NCBI GenBank assembly: GCA_002402755.1
Contig: DHGK01000233.1
Coordinates: 1 to 9,146 of the forward strand
DNA from: Planctomycetes bacterium UBA4800
GTDB taxonomy: Bacteria; Planctomycetota; UBA8108; UBA8890; UBA8898
Length of the DNA stretch: 9,146 nucleotides
Reading direction: 5' to 3'
Under the pieces are notes generated by a model, which was not told the origin of the DNA, made no database searches, and saw only the letters and a list, made by a program, of their open reading frames with translations. Both the position numbers and the translations under genes were made by a program. This document shows, piece after piece, positions 1-6,611 of this stretch (position 1 is its first letter; each line of letters starts with the position of its first letter).

Positions 1-36
1 ATCGAAGGCGAGAAAGGCCACGAAGGCACGAAGGGG
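1..36. repeat. Short degenerate tandem repeat (cgaaggc/cacgaagg units)
   Basis: The left edge of the window carries a run of 7-9 nt units built on 'cgaagg': cgaaggc, gagaaaggc, cacgaaggc, acgaagg. It lies downstream of the kdsD-like gene, outside any convincing coding region. Short intergenic repeats of this style are common in some high-GC uncultivated bacteria. The run may extend left of the window. No function is implied. Confidence 0.45.
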
Positions 37-79
37 TTTCGGTGTGTCCCGAGTGCGCGGTGCTTTGCCGCCGATGCGG

Positions 80-96
80 GGCGCCCTCGCGGCACC
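80..96 (-). terminator. Weak hairpin downstream of the KdsD-like gene
   Basis: Read on the minus strand, 8 nt after the stop codon of the isomerase gene, the RNA could form a 6-bp stem GGUGCC/GGCGCC (one U-G wobble) with a 5-nt loop. No U-tract follows, so this is not a classical intrinsic terminator. It may only be a 3'-end stabilising stem or chance pairing in GC-rich DNA. Confidence 0.2.
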
Positions 97-104
97 GTCC
101 TTCC

Positions 105-1112
105 TCACACGTAGAACTTGCTCCGCCCCAGGATGTCGTGGAGGTGCACGATGCCTTCCGGCCGGCCCTGCTCGTCCATGATGGCGAGGCTGGTGATGCC
201 CCGCACCTCCATGATCCTGAGGGCCTCGCTTGCGGGAGTGTCGCGCTCGATGGTGATCGGGCGGCGCGTCATGAAGTCGGCGAGCGGGCGGTCGAGGATG
301 CCCGCCAGATCCCGCTCGCGCGCCAGGATCCGCCTGAGATCGCCGTCCGTGAGGATGCCGGCGAGCCGCCCATCGGCGCCGGCGATGAGCGTGACCCCGA
401 GGCGCTCCTTGTCGGTCATGGCCGCGAGGCCCTGTCCGAGGGTGTCGGTGTCCCTGACGAGCGGCAGGAGCGCGCCCGTCCGCATGAACTCCCCGACCGT
501 GAGGCTCAGGCGCCGGCCGAGGCTCCCGCCCGGGTGGTAGCGCGCGTAGTCCTCGCGGGAGAAGCCGCGCATCTCCAGCAGCGTCATGGCGAGCGCATCG
601 CCGACGGCGAGCGCCACGGTCGTCGATGTCGTGGGGGCGAGCCCGAGCGGGCAGGCCTCTCCCGCCGTGTGCACCTCGAGCACCAGGTCGGCCTCGCGCG
701 CGAGCGTGCTCTCGGGCTGGCCGGTCATGGCCGCGACCCGGGCGCCGATGTTCTTGGCCGCGAAGACGACGTTGAGGATCTCCGCGGTCTCGCCGCTGTG
801 CGAGAGGGCGAGGAGCAGATCCCCGCGCGCCATCATGCCGAGGTCGCCGTGCACGGCGTCGAGAGGCTTCAGGAAGAAGGCCGGCGTGCCGACGCTCGCG
901 AGCGTCGCCGCGATCTTCATGCCGATGATGCCGCTCTTGCCGACGCCGGTGACGGCCACCCGTCCGGGCGGCAGGCCGAGGATCGCGCCGACGAGCCGGC
1001 AGAAGGGCTCGCCGAGGTGCGCGGCCGCGCCGAGGACCGCGGCGCCCTCGGCCGCCAGGACGCGCCGGGCGCTCGCCAGGATCTTCTCTGAGGAGTCGTT
1101 CTGAGGGGGCAT
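105..1112 (-). CDS. kdsD: D-arabinose 5-phosphate isomerase (KpsF/GutQ/KdsD family)
   Basis: This enzyme interconverts D-ribulose 5-phosphate and D-arabinose 5-phosphate in the cytoplasm, the first committed step to Kdo for lipopolysaccharide. The 335-residue product has the usual family length and order. A SIS sugar-isomerase domain occupies about residues 35-185, with GVGKSG at 56-61 and SHSGETAE at 104-111. Two CBS domains occupy about 210-265 and 275-332. Residues matching the catalytic set described for E. coli KdsD fall at the same numbers: K59, E111, E152 and H193 (in RYHPGGSLG). The CBS pair ends with an LGRSKFYV tail. The ATG start at 1112 has only a weak GGA upstream. The gene is probably the last of a minus-strand operon, 63 nt after the phospholipase-like gene. 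No other Kdo or lipid A genes are in the window, so a capsule-type paralogue (KpsF) cannot be excluded. Confidence 0.93.
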   Translation of the reverse strand: MPPQNDSSEKILASARRVLAAEGAAVLGAAAHLGEPFCRLVGAILGLPPGRVAVTGVGKSGIIGMKIAATLASVGTPAFFLKPLDAVHGDLGMMARGDLLLALSHSGETAEILNVVFAAKNIGARVAAMTGQPESTLAREADLVLEVHTAGEACPLGLAPTTSTTVALAVGDALAMTLLEMRGFSREDYARYHPGGSLGRRLSLTVGEFMRTGALLPLVRDTDTLGQGLAAMTDKERLGVTLIAGADGRLAGILTDGDLRRILARERDLAGILDRPLADFMTRRPITIERDTPASEALRIMEVRGITSLAIMDEQGRPEGIVHLHDILGRSKFYV

Positions 1113-1151
1113 GAGGTCTGTCCGTCTGCGCGGGCGCTATAGCCGTGTATG

Positions 1152-1170
1152 GCCTACAGCCTACAGCCTA
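1152..1170. repeat. Tandem heptamer, 2.7 copies of gcctaca
   Basis: In the 63-nt gap between the phospholipase-like gene and kdsD there is a perfect head-to-tail heptamer: gcctaca, gcctaca, gccta. On the minus (transcribed) strand this reads taggc/tgtaggc/tgtaggc. It is too short to be a mobile element and has no dyad symmetry. It looks like a slippage-type spacer repeat, and any effect on the spacing between the two genes is speculative. Confidence 0.6.
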
Positions 1171-1175
1171 TCGTA

Positions 1176-2060
1176 CTACCGCCGCCCCGGCGGGAAAAGG
1201 GGGCGCTGGAGGTTCCAGAAGCGCTCGCGCGCGACGCGCCGGGCCTCGGGCAGCGCGCGGTCGCGCGTGGGGTGCAGTTCGAGGATGCGCCGCCTGAGAA
1301 GGCGCGCGTCGCGGAGGGCCTTGAGCCCCGAGGGGTCCTGCGCCGTCAGGAGGTCGTAGTCCCTGCCGCTGATCACGCTGTCGATGTCCTCCAGGACCTG
1401 GTTCCTGAGGATGTGCAGCAGCGTGAGATCGAGCTCGACCAGATGCTGCCCGTGGCGCCAGAAGCCGTGCGCGCGGCGCCACATCGGGCGGTAGGCGGCG
1501 AGCACCAGGCGCCTGAAGATCCAGCGGTTGCCGCGCAGCGGCAGGACCTTGACGCCGACGGCCTCGTCCACGATGGCGTCGTAGTGCGCGAAGTTCGTGC
1601 GGTGGCGCAGCTCCTTGAGCCGCTCCCAGCAGCGCTCGGATATGTGGGCGTCGGCGAGCGACTCCAGGAACGCGTGGCCCATGAAGGGAGGGGTGAGCTC
1701 GGCGACGCGCTCGTACGGCACGAAGATGTTGTGGCTCGTGACATCGGCCGCCAGGTGGCAGAGGTACCCCAGGCCGAAGGCGCGCGTGGCCGGCGTGGTC
1801 AGGAACGGCGCGAGGCGCTCGGCCATGTTCCAGTTGTGGCAACTGTTCCTCCGGCCGCCGAAGCGTTTGAAGCTGATGAGGTCGGCGGCGACCGTGCCGT
1901 AGAGGAACGGCTCGGGGTGGCGGAGAATCAGGTCTTCGGAGGGCAGGTGCCGCCGCTTCTCGCGCAGGCGCTCGATCGTCCGGTCGCCGGCCCAGATGTG
2001 GAGCCCCGGTCCCCAGAACCGCGCCAGCAGAACCAGAACGATCACGAGGATCGCAAGCAT
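1176..2060 (-). CDS. Membrane-anchored zinc-dependent phospholipase C-like protein
   Basis: The 294-residue protein resembles the zinc-dependent phospholipase C / S1-P1 nuclease fold (PF00882-type), whose members hydrolyse phosphodiester bonds with a three-zinc centre. An N-terminal hydrophobic segment (about residues 2-15) would anchor it in or export it across the inner membrane. Likely metal ligands follow in family order: H21 in GLHIWAGD, D60 in VAADL, H75 in SCHNWN, then the signature GYLCHLAADVTSHN with H102, D106 and H110. H159 is a further candidate. The C-terminal third is helical and very rich in Arg. The ATG at 2060 is supported by GGAG nine bases upstream, which overlaps the stop codon of the preceding RACo-like gene, so the two are probably translationally coupled. 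The substrate is unknown. Many bacterial members are annotated only as hypothetical and may not be phospholipases. Confidence 0.75.
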   Translation of the reverse strand: MLAILVIVLVLLARFWGPGLHIWAGDRTIERLREKRRHLPSEDLILRHPEPFLYGTVAADLISFKRFGGRRNSCHNWNMAERLAPFLTTPATRAFGLGYLCHLAADVTSHNIFVPYERVAELTPPFMGHAFLESLADAHISERCWERLKELRHRTNFAHYDAIVDEAVGVKVLPLRGNRWIFRRLVLAAYRPMWRRAHGFWRHGQHLVELDLTLLHILRNQVLEDIDSVISGRDYDLLTAQDPSGLKALRDARLLRRRILELHPTRDRALPEARRVARERFWNLQRPLFPPGRR

Positions 2061-2066
2061 CGGTGC

Positions 2067-3863
2067 TCACTCCGGGAAGCGCATCGCCTCGGCGAAGTGC
2101 GTGCGCCACACGGGATTGCCGGCGAGCTCCACGTACGTGATGCGCGCCGCCAGCGAGCGCGCCCGTTCCCTGGCCTCGTCGCACAGGAGCGCCAGCCGGG
2201 CGCCCCTGCCCGCGGCGTTGCCGAGGGCGGCCACGTGCGCCGCTCCCGGCGGCACCAGGCCGATCGCTCGGGCGCTCTCGACGCGCACGAAGCTGCCGAA
2301 GGCGCCCGCCAGGAGGACCGTCTCGACCCTGTCTTCCGTCGTGCCCAGGTGCTCGAGCAGCGTCCGCACGCCGGCGGCGACGGCGCCCTTGGCGAGCTGG
2401 AGCTGCCGGATGTCGCCCGCGGTGACGGCGATGCCGCCGAGGTCGAACGCCGTCGTCTTCCCGTTCGCGACGATGTGCCGCGCGAGGCCGTCGGGGACGC
2501 CGGGCGGCAGCTCGGCGGGGGGGAGCAGGCGCCCCGTGGGGTCGATGATGCCGGCCTGCCTGAGCACGGCCGCAAGATCCAGGAGTCCGCTCCCGCAGAT
2601 CCCGCGCGGCGGGACGTCGCCGATCGCATGCACCGCGAGGCCGTCCTCCTCGGACCACGCGACTCTGTCGACCGCGCCGGTACCGGCGCGCATGCCGCAG
2701 GAGATCGTCGCGCCCTCGAACGCGGGGCCCGCGGCGGTCGAGCACGCGCAGAGCGCCTTCGCGTTGCCGGCCACGATCTCGGCGTTTGTCCCCAGATCGA
2801 TGAGCACCGACACGCCCTCGTGCTCCTCGATGCGCGCCACGAGAAGGTCGGCGATGAGATCGCTCCCGATGTTGCTCGCGATCGACGGGAGCACGAACAC
2901 CGGCGCCGGCCCGTAGACCGCCAGGCCGAGCTCGCGGGCGGTGAGCGTGAAGCCGCCGGGCGTGACTCCCACGTACGGCGCGCGCGCAAGGCCGGCCGGC
3001 GCGAGCCCCAGGGCGAGGTGGATCATCGCCGGGTTGCCCGCCATGGCTAGCGCCGCGATCCGCTCGCGGCCGAGGCCCGCCGCGCGGCAGGTCTCGTCGA
3101 TCGTCTCCTCGATCGTCGCCAGGACGGCGCGCGCGAGCGCGGCCGTGCCGCCCGCGTGGTCGATCGTGTGCTTGATCCGGGAGATCACGTCGGCGCCGAA
3201 CGAAGCCTGGGCGTTCAGGGCGCCGGCCGCGGCCAGGGTCTCGCCGGTGGCCAGGTCGACGAGCGTCGCGGCCACCGTCGTCGTGCCGATGTCGATGGCG
3301 ATGCCGGCGAAGCGGCCGTCGCGCCCGAGCGCGAGCACGGCTTCTCCGCGGCAAAGGGCGGAGAACCGGCGGACGCCTTCCTGCTCCAGGCGCGCGAGGT
3401 CGGCGAGCGCATCGCGCGCGACGGCGGCGGCGCCGCCGCCGGGGAAGGCCCGCTCCGCGGCGGTCTTCTGGAGCGCGAGCGTGGGCGGCGGCAGGTCCAC
3501 CGTGCGGACCGCGAAGACGGGCCGCCGAACGCCCTCCGTGCCGTGCTCGCGCTTGTCGGTCACGACCTCGGTCTGGCACTCGACCGTGAGGTCGTCCAGG
3601 ACGGGCAGGCGGCAGGCCAGGCGGAAGCCGCGCTCGATATCGGGGGCCGAGAACGCGCGCCGGTCCCAGTCGGAGATCTCGGCGAGCCCGTCCAGGATGC
3701 GCACGCGGCAGTTGAGGCACCGGCCCTCGCCGCCGCAGGGGAACGACAGGGGAACGGCCGCGAGTGCGGCGGCGTCCCTGAGCGTGGCGCCCGCGGGAAC
3801 CGCGGCGGTTTTTCCGGAAGGCAGGAAACGAACGTTATAGGCATGTGTTGGGGCCGTGGTCAT
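2067..3863 (-). CDS. RACo-type ferredoxin/ASKHA ATPase (reductive activator of corrinoid proteins, DUF4445)
   Basis: RACo proteins use ATP to drive the low-potential reduction of inactive Co(II) corrinoid proteins back to Co(I), keeping methyltransferases active. An N-terminal 2Fe-2S domain shows the plant-type pattern CGGEGRCLNC followed by ACRLPV (C-x5-C-x2-C-x31-C, about residues 43-84). A linker follows, then an ASKHA ATPase core with phosphate-binding loops IDIGTTTVA (about 190), a central ALAMAGNPAMIHLALG, VLIDLGTNAEIVAGN (about 355) and LLAGAFGSFV near the C-terminus. At about 598 residues it has ordinary family length. I place the start at ATG 3863, where GGAG lies five bases upstream. 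An in-frame ATG at 3908 has no ribosome binding site and adds 15 residues unlike a ferredoxin start. It heads the minus-strand operon with the phospholipase-like gene 6 nt downstream. No corrinoid protein or methyltransferase is present here, so its partner is unknown. Confidence 0.9.
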   Translation of the reverse strand: MTTAPTHAYNVRFLPSGKTAAVPAGATLRDAAALAAVPLSFPCGGEGRCLNCRVRILDGLAEISDWDRRAFSAPDIERGFRLACRLPVLDDLTVECQTEVVTDKREHGTEGVRRPVFAVRTVDLPPPTLALQKTAAERAFPGGGAAAVARDALADLARLEQEGVRRFSALCRGEAVLALGRDGRFAGIAIDIGTTTVAATLVDLATGETLAAAGALNAQASFGADVISRIKHTIDHAGGTAALARAVLATIEETIDETCRAAGLGRERIAALAMAGNPAMIHLALGLAPAGLARAPYVGVTPGGFTLTARELGLAVYGPAPVFVLPSIASNIGSDLIADLLVARIEEHEGVSVLIDLGTNAEIVAGNAKALCACSTAAGPAFEGATISCGMRAGTGAVDRVAWSEEDGLAVHAIGDVPPRGICGSGLLDLAAVLRQAGIIDPTGRLLPPAELPPGVPDGLARHIVANGKTTAFDLGGIAVTAGDIRQLQLAKGAVAAGVRTLLEHLGTTEDRVETVLLAGAFGSFVRVESARAIGLVPPGAAHVAALGNAAGRGARLALLCDEARERARSLAARITYVELAGNPVWRTHFAEAMRFPE

Positions 3864-4031
3864 GAGCGCTCCGTCGTAATTGTAAGGTGTCGCGCGGATC
3901 GGCGCCATGCGGCCGCGGCGGCCCGGCGGCGCTCTTGTCCGATCGGCGTTTACCCCGATAATTGAGAAAGGGCGCCCGCACGATCGTCATCGCCGAGGAG
4001 CGCCGATTCCCCGGAAACGAGGAGCGAATCA
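3864..4031. promoter_or_regulatory. Divergent intergenic control region
   Basis: This 168-nt gap lies between the starts of the leftward RACo-like gene and the rightward outer-membrane protein gene, so it should carry promoters for both. An 8-bp direct repeat GATCGGCG occurs at 3897-3904 and 3941-3948 (44-bp period). The second copy sits in the spacer of the rightward promoter and overlaps the palindrome CCGATCGG (3939-3946), a conceivable but unproven operator. I see no convincing -35/-10 pair for the leftward gene. An AATTGTAA stretch at 3878-3885 is too close to the start codon. Confidence 0.4.
3935..3962 (+). promoter_or_regulatory. Candidate sigma70-type promoter for the outer-membrane protein gene
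   Basis: TTGTCC (3935-3940) and GATAAT (3957-3962) are separated by 16 nt, placing a transcription start near 3969 and a leader of about 60 nt before the ATG at 4032. The -10 box is a near-consensus AT-rich island in very GC-rich DNA, which supports the call. Confidence 0.5.
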
Positions 4032-5399
4032 ATGGCCTGTCGACTAGCCGTGCTGCTGCTTGTGGGCGCGGGCCTGGCGGGCGCCGCCGATGCCCCGGCC
4101 GCGGAGGCCGAGGGCGGCGCGGGCGCCGCCGATGCGCAGGACGAGATCTCCGCGCGCCTGGATCGCATCGACATGGAGATCGCCGAGCTTCGCAAGCTCA
4201 AGAAGGAGATCGAAGCGCTCGGCAAGGACCTCAAGAAGGAGAAGAACCGCACCGGGTTCCTTTCGGAGCTCGAGCACCGTTTCGACCTCGGCGGCGAGGT
4301 GGATCTGGAATTCATCAAGGGGCAGGACGAGTCCGACCCCCGGGACGCGATCCCCGAGGGGAGCGACGGCGAGCCGTACCTCTACCTGCGCTGGATACGT
4401 CTCAAGCCGCGGGTGGACTTCACCTCCAAGGAGGATCCGATCCAGGTCGAGCTGGCAGGGCAGCTCGATTTCCTGGCGCGCTCGGAGCCCCGGGCGCGCG
4501 CCAAGGAGCTCTACCTGACGGCCGAGGGCCTGCACGCTCCGTGGGCCGAGTCGCGCATCAGAATCGGCCTGGATGACCGCTTCATGGCGCCCGACAACCT
4601 GGGGCGGATCTGGCCTCTGGCCGCGACGTCCTACTGGCGCAACGAGGAGCTGGGCTTGTTCTGGCGCACGCGGCTCGGCGACACCAGGGAGCCGTGGGGC
4701 CGCCTGGGCCTCCATGCGTCGCTGACGAACGGGATGCGCCTTGCGGATGAGGACCCTCACGAGGCCGAGGGCTTCGACGCGACGGGACACGATGCCCGCT
4801 TCGGCGGCAACGGGTCGACCCTGCGCGAGTACGGGCTCGGGCTTGGGTGGGAACGGCGCTGGTGCGAAGCGGGCGACGTGCCGCTCCTGGGCGCGATCGG
4901 GACCGAGTTCATGGGCTTTTACTACAACGACTCCCTCGGCGATGACGACCTGGTCTACCTCCAAAGCTCGCGCTTCGCGGGCTCGGATATCGCCTCCTCG
5001 AACCTGCGCGGCAAGGAGCTGTGGGGGGGCAACGCGGTCCTCAAGGTGGGCGGATTCACGGGGATCGCGCACCTCATGGAGGGCCGCGACGGCAGGCTCC
5101 GGCGCAAGACGGGATTCCTGGAGGCCTCCTATCGGTGGGACTTCGAGCAGCCGCTCTTCCTCAACCAGATCGTCAGGGGCGTGATGCCGTTCGTCAGGTA
5201 CGAATGGCTCGACGTGAGCTGCCCGCACAACGTCGCCCAGTCCGTGACCTACGATCGCGAGCGCTGGGTCCTGGCGATCGTCACGCCGATCATGGAGACG
5301 ATCGACCTCATGGCCGAGTACGCGATCAACAAGGACGAGACGGGCGGCCGCGACCCCAAGAACAACGAGATCGTGCTCACGCTCGAAGTCCGGTTCTGA
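4032..5399 (+). CDS. Outer-membrane beta-barrel (porin-like) protein with N-terminal coiled coil
   Basis: The 455-residue product begins with a signal peptide (hydrophobic core LAVLLLVGAGLAGA, cleavage likely after about residue 18-19). An Ala/Glu/Gly-rich linker follows, then a Lys/Glu-rich heptad stretch at about 37-73 (DEISARLDRIDMEIAELRKL and onward) typical of a coiled coil. From about residue 82 the chain alternates polar and aromatic residues in amphipathic strands and ends in VRF, the C-terminal Phe expected of BAM-inserted barrels. The layout recalls porins of the phosphate-selective porin O/P type, where an N-terminal coiled coil helps trimerise the barrel, but family membership is not certain. 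ATG 4032 has AGGAG seven bases upstream. It lies on the same strand as, but 197 nt ahead of, the VTC gene, which has its own promoter. Whether it serves the downstream phosphate-related genes is an inference from position only. Confidence 0.7.
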   Translation: MACRLAVLLLVGAGLAGAADAPAAEAEGGAGAADAQDEISARLDRIDMEIAELRKLKKEIEALGKDLKKEKNRTGFLSELEHRFDLGGEVDLEFIKGQDESDPRDAIPEGSDGEPYLYLRWIRLKPRVDFTSKEDPIQVELAGQLDFLARSEPRARAKELYLTAEGLHAPWAESRIRIGLDDRFMAPDNLGRIWPLAATSYWRNEELGLFWRTRLGDTREPWGRLGLHASLTNGMRLADEDPHEAEGFDATGHDARFGGNGSTLREYGLGLGWERRWCEAGDVPLLGAIGTEFMGFYYNDSLGDDDLVYLQSSRFAGSDIASSNLRGKELWGGNAVLKVGGFTGIAHLMEGRDGRLRRKTGFLEASYRWDFEQPLFLNQIVRGVMPFVRYEWLDVSCPHNVAQSVTYDRERWVLAIVTPIMETIDLMAEYAINKDETGGRDPKNNEIVLTLEVRF

Positions 5400-5413
5400 G
5401 CCCGGCGCGCCTT

Positions 5414-5431
5414 CCGCGCGGCGGCGCGCGG
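5414..5431 (+). terminator. GC-only hairpin after the outer-membrane protein gene
   Basis: Fifteen bases past the stop codon, CCGCGCG (5414-5420) and CGCGCGG (5425-5431) form a perfect 7-bp stem with a 4-nt loop. No T-run follows, so it would be at best an imperfect or factor-assisted terminator, and simple GC composition could produce it. Confidence 0.25.
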
Positions 5432-5515
5432 ATCATGAAGCTCCCCGCACAAAATGAAGTGGTGGGGCGCCCTCGCTCCCGCAGCCGGTTGCGTCGCGCC
5501 GAGTGTAAAGTTAGA

Positions 5516-5543
5516 TTGACGTCCCGACCGCCGGTGATACAAT
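5516..5543 (+). promoter_or_regulatory. Strong extended -10 sigma70-type promoter for the VTC/kinase/DUF4956 unit
   Basis: TTGACG (5516-5521, five of six consensus bases) and TACAAT (5538-5543) are 16 nt apart, with a TGn extended -10 element (TGA at 5535-5537) immediately before the -10. The surrounding stretch from about 5500 is the most AT-rich of the right half. The expected start is near 5550, giving a leader of about 47 nt to the TTG at 5597. It separates this unit from the upstream outer-membrane protein gene. Confidence 0.72.
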
Positions 5544-5596
5544 AGCCTCGTGCGCATTGATTGCGCGACCGCGCGTTGCAGAGAGAGGAGCCGGGT

Positions 5597-6487
5597 TTGC
5601 TGGATCAAAGCCGTTTCCCAAACTTTATCACGCGAAGCGAGATTAAATTGCGCCTGACCGCTGCCGAGGCGGAAGACTTTCTCGGCGAAGTCAAGAGGCA
5701 CCTGCCGGTGTACTGCTACTCGCCCGGGCGGGAAACCACGTTCGTGACGACGGTGTACTTCGACACGGAGGATTTCCGCTTCTACAGCCGGGCGAGCAAG
5801 TTCCGCGACGACAACCTCAAGCTGCGCCTGAAGGAGTACTACTACGAGGTTCCCGAGGGCTACGAGGTGTTTCCGGAGTGCTGGATCGAGGTCAAGCGCC
5901 GCCTGGGCGAGTCGACCAGCAAGCACCGTTTCAGGGTCGCGAAAGTCCTCGTGCAGCGGCTGTTCTCGGGCGAAGACTGTTTCATCGAGATCTACAAGAG
6001 CAACCGGGAACTTGCCGCGGAGGACGTGCGCAAGGTATTCGATACGTTTCTGGGCGTCGTGAGGACGTACGATCTCAGGCCCTACTCGATCACGAACTAC
6101 CGGCGGAGGACGTTTCAGGAGGCGGGCGACGAGTCGCTCCGCGTGACGATCGACGACATGATCGCCTACTTCCGCGCCCCCGCGGTGCTCTACAACGGCA
6201 TCGTGGCGCTCACCCGGGGCGTGCTGGGTGAGGCCTGCGGCCAGCAGAAGCACACGGTGGTCGAGATCAAGGCGGCCAGGGAGCGGCCGGCGTGGCTGAA
6301 CGCGCTGCTCGACCGCTTTCCCCAGAGCCACTTCTCGAAGTTCCTCACGAGCACCCAGGCGCTCCTCAGAGGCGTCCAGGGTTCCGCGATGTCGGTGACC
6401 GAACTCGTGGTCCGCACCGGCGCCGAGGCGCGGGGCACCCGGCCCGAGGGCGAGGGACGCATCATCCCCCGCCGGGCCGATGCGTGA
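5597..6487 (+). CDS. VTC-domain (polyphosphate polymerase-like) TTM protein
   Basis: The 296-residue protein matches the VTC domain, the tunnel-shaped TTM catalytic module that in yeast Vtc4 makes polyphosphate from ATP. Motifs in order (numbered from the TTG): RSEIKLRL with K17, TVYFDTEDFRFY (about 52-63), NLKLRLKEYYY (K75-x-R77), CWIEVKRRLGESTSKHRF (E98, K100, K109), YRRRTF (168-173), RVTIDDM (182-188), VVEIKAAR (E223, K225) and FSKFLTS (K248). These supply the basic tunnel and metal-binding acidic residues expected of the family. The first Arg of the usual R-x-R is Lys here. There is no SPX domain and no membrane segment, so it should be cytoplasmic. The start is chosen at TTG 5597, because AGGAG lies exactly six bases upstream; an earlier in-frame TTG at 5561 lacks such a site. 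Enzyme activity is inferred, not shown; other TTM reactions are possible. Confidence 0.85.
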   Translation: MLDQSRFPNFITRSEIKLRLTAAEAEDFLGEVKRHLPVYCYSPGRETTFVTTVYFDTEDFRFYSRASKFRDDNLKLRLKEYYYEVPEGYEVFPECWIEVKRRLGESTSKHRFRVAKVLVQRLFSGEDCFIEIYKSNRELAAEDVRKVFDTFLGVVRTYDLRPYSITNYRRRTFQEAGDESLRVTIDDMIAYFRAPAVLYNGIVALTRGVLGEACGQQKHTVVEIKAARERPAWLNALLDRFPQSHFSKFLTSTQALLRGVQGSAMSVTELVVRTGAEARGTRPEGEGRIIPRRADA

Positions 6488-6611
6488 GCCGCGCCGCCCG
6501 CCCGCAGTTCCCGTGCGAAGGATGTCGAGAGCGTCGTAGTGGTGTTCGGGAGTCCGCGCCGCGCTCGGGGGAGCCCGCGCGGACCCGGTGGACGGAAACG
6601 TGAGGACGAAC
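6488..6611. other. 124-nt spacer between the VTC and kinase genes
   Basis: I see no clear promoter, terminator hairpin with a T-run, or small gene here. The downstream kinase is therefore probably read from the promoter at 5516-5543. In-frame GTG codons at 6588 and 6600 near its right end are alternative starts for the kinase. Confidence 0.35.

Noticed and set aside
1149..3050. A 633-codon plus-strand frame opposite the RACo and phospholipase genes
   Set aside because: Its composition is dominated by Arg, Glu and Ala without a domain; both genes on the opposite strand carry family signatures.
1168..3720. A very long minus-strand reading frame of 850 codons in another frame of the RACo and phospholipase region
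   Set aside because: It is a Pro/Arg/Gly/Ala-rich translation with no recognisable motif and spans two well-supported genes; GC-rich DNA commonly leaves such frames open.
3878..3885. A minus-strand TACAAT resembling a -10 box for the RACo-like gene
   Set aside because: Transcription would begin at about the ribosome binding site of ATG 3863, and no acceptable -35 lies upstream.
3864..3908. An upstream ATG at 3908 for the RACo-like gene
   Set aside because: It has no ribosome site and adds residues unlike a ferredoxin start; ATG 3863 has GGAG at a usable distance.
4044..5228. A 394-codon antisense frame across the outer-membrane protein gene
   Set aside because: It has no motif or good ribosome site, while the plus strand encodes a signal peptide, coiled coil and barrel with a good ribosome site.
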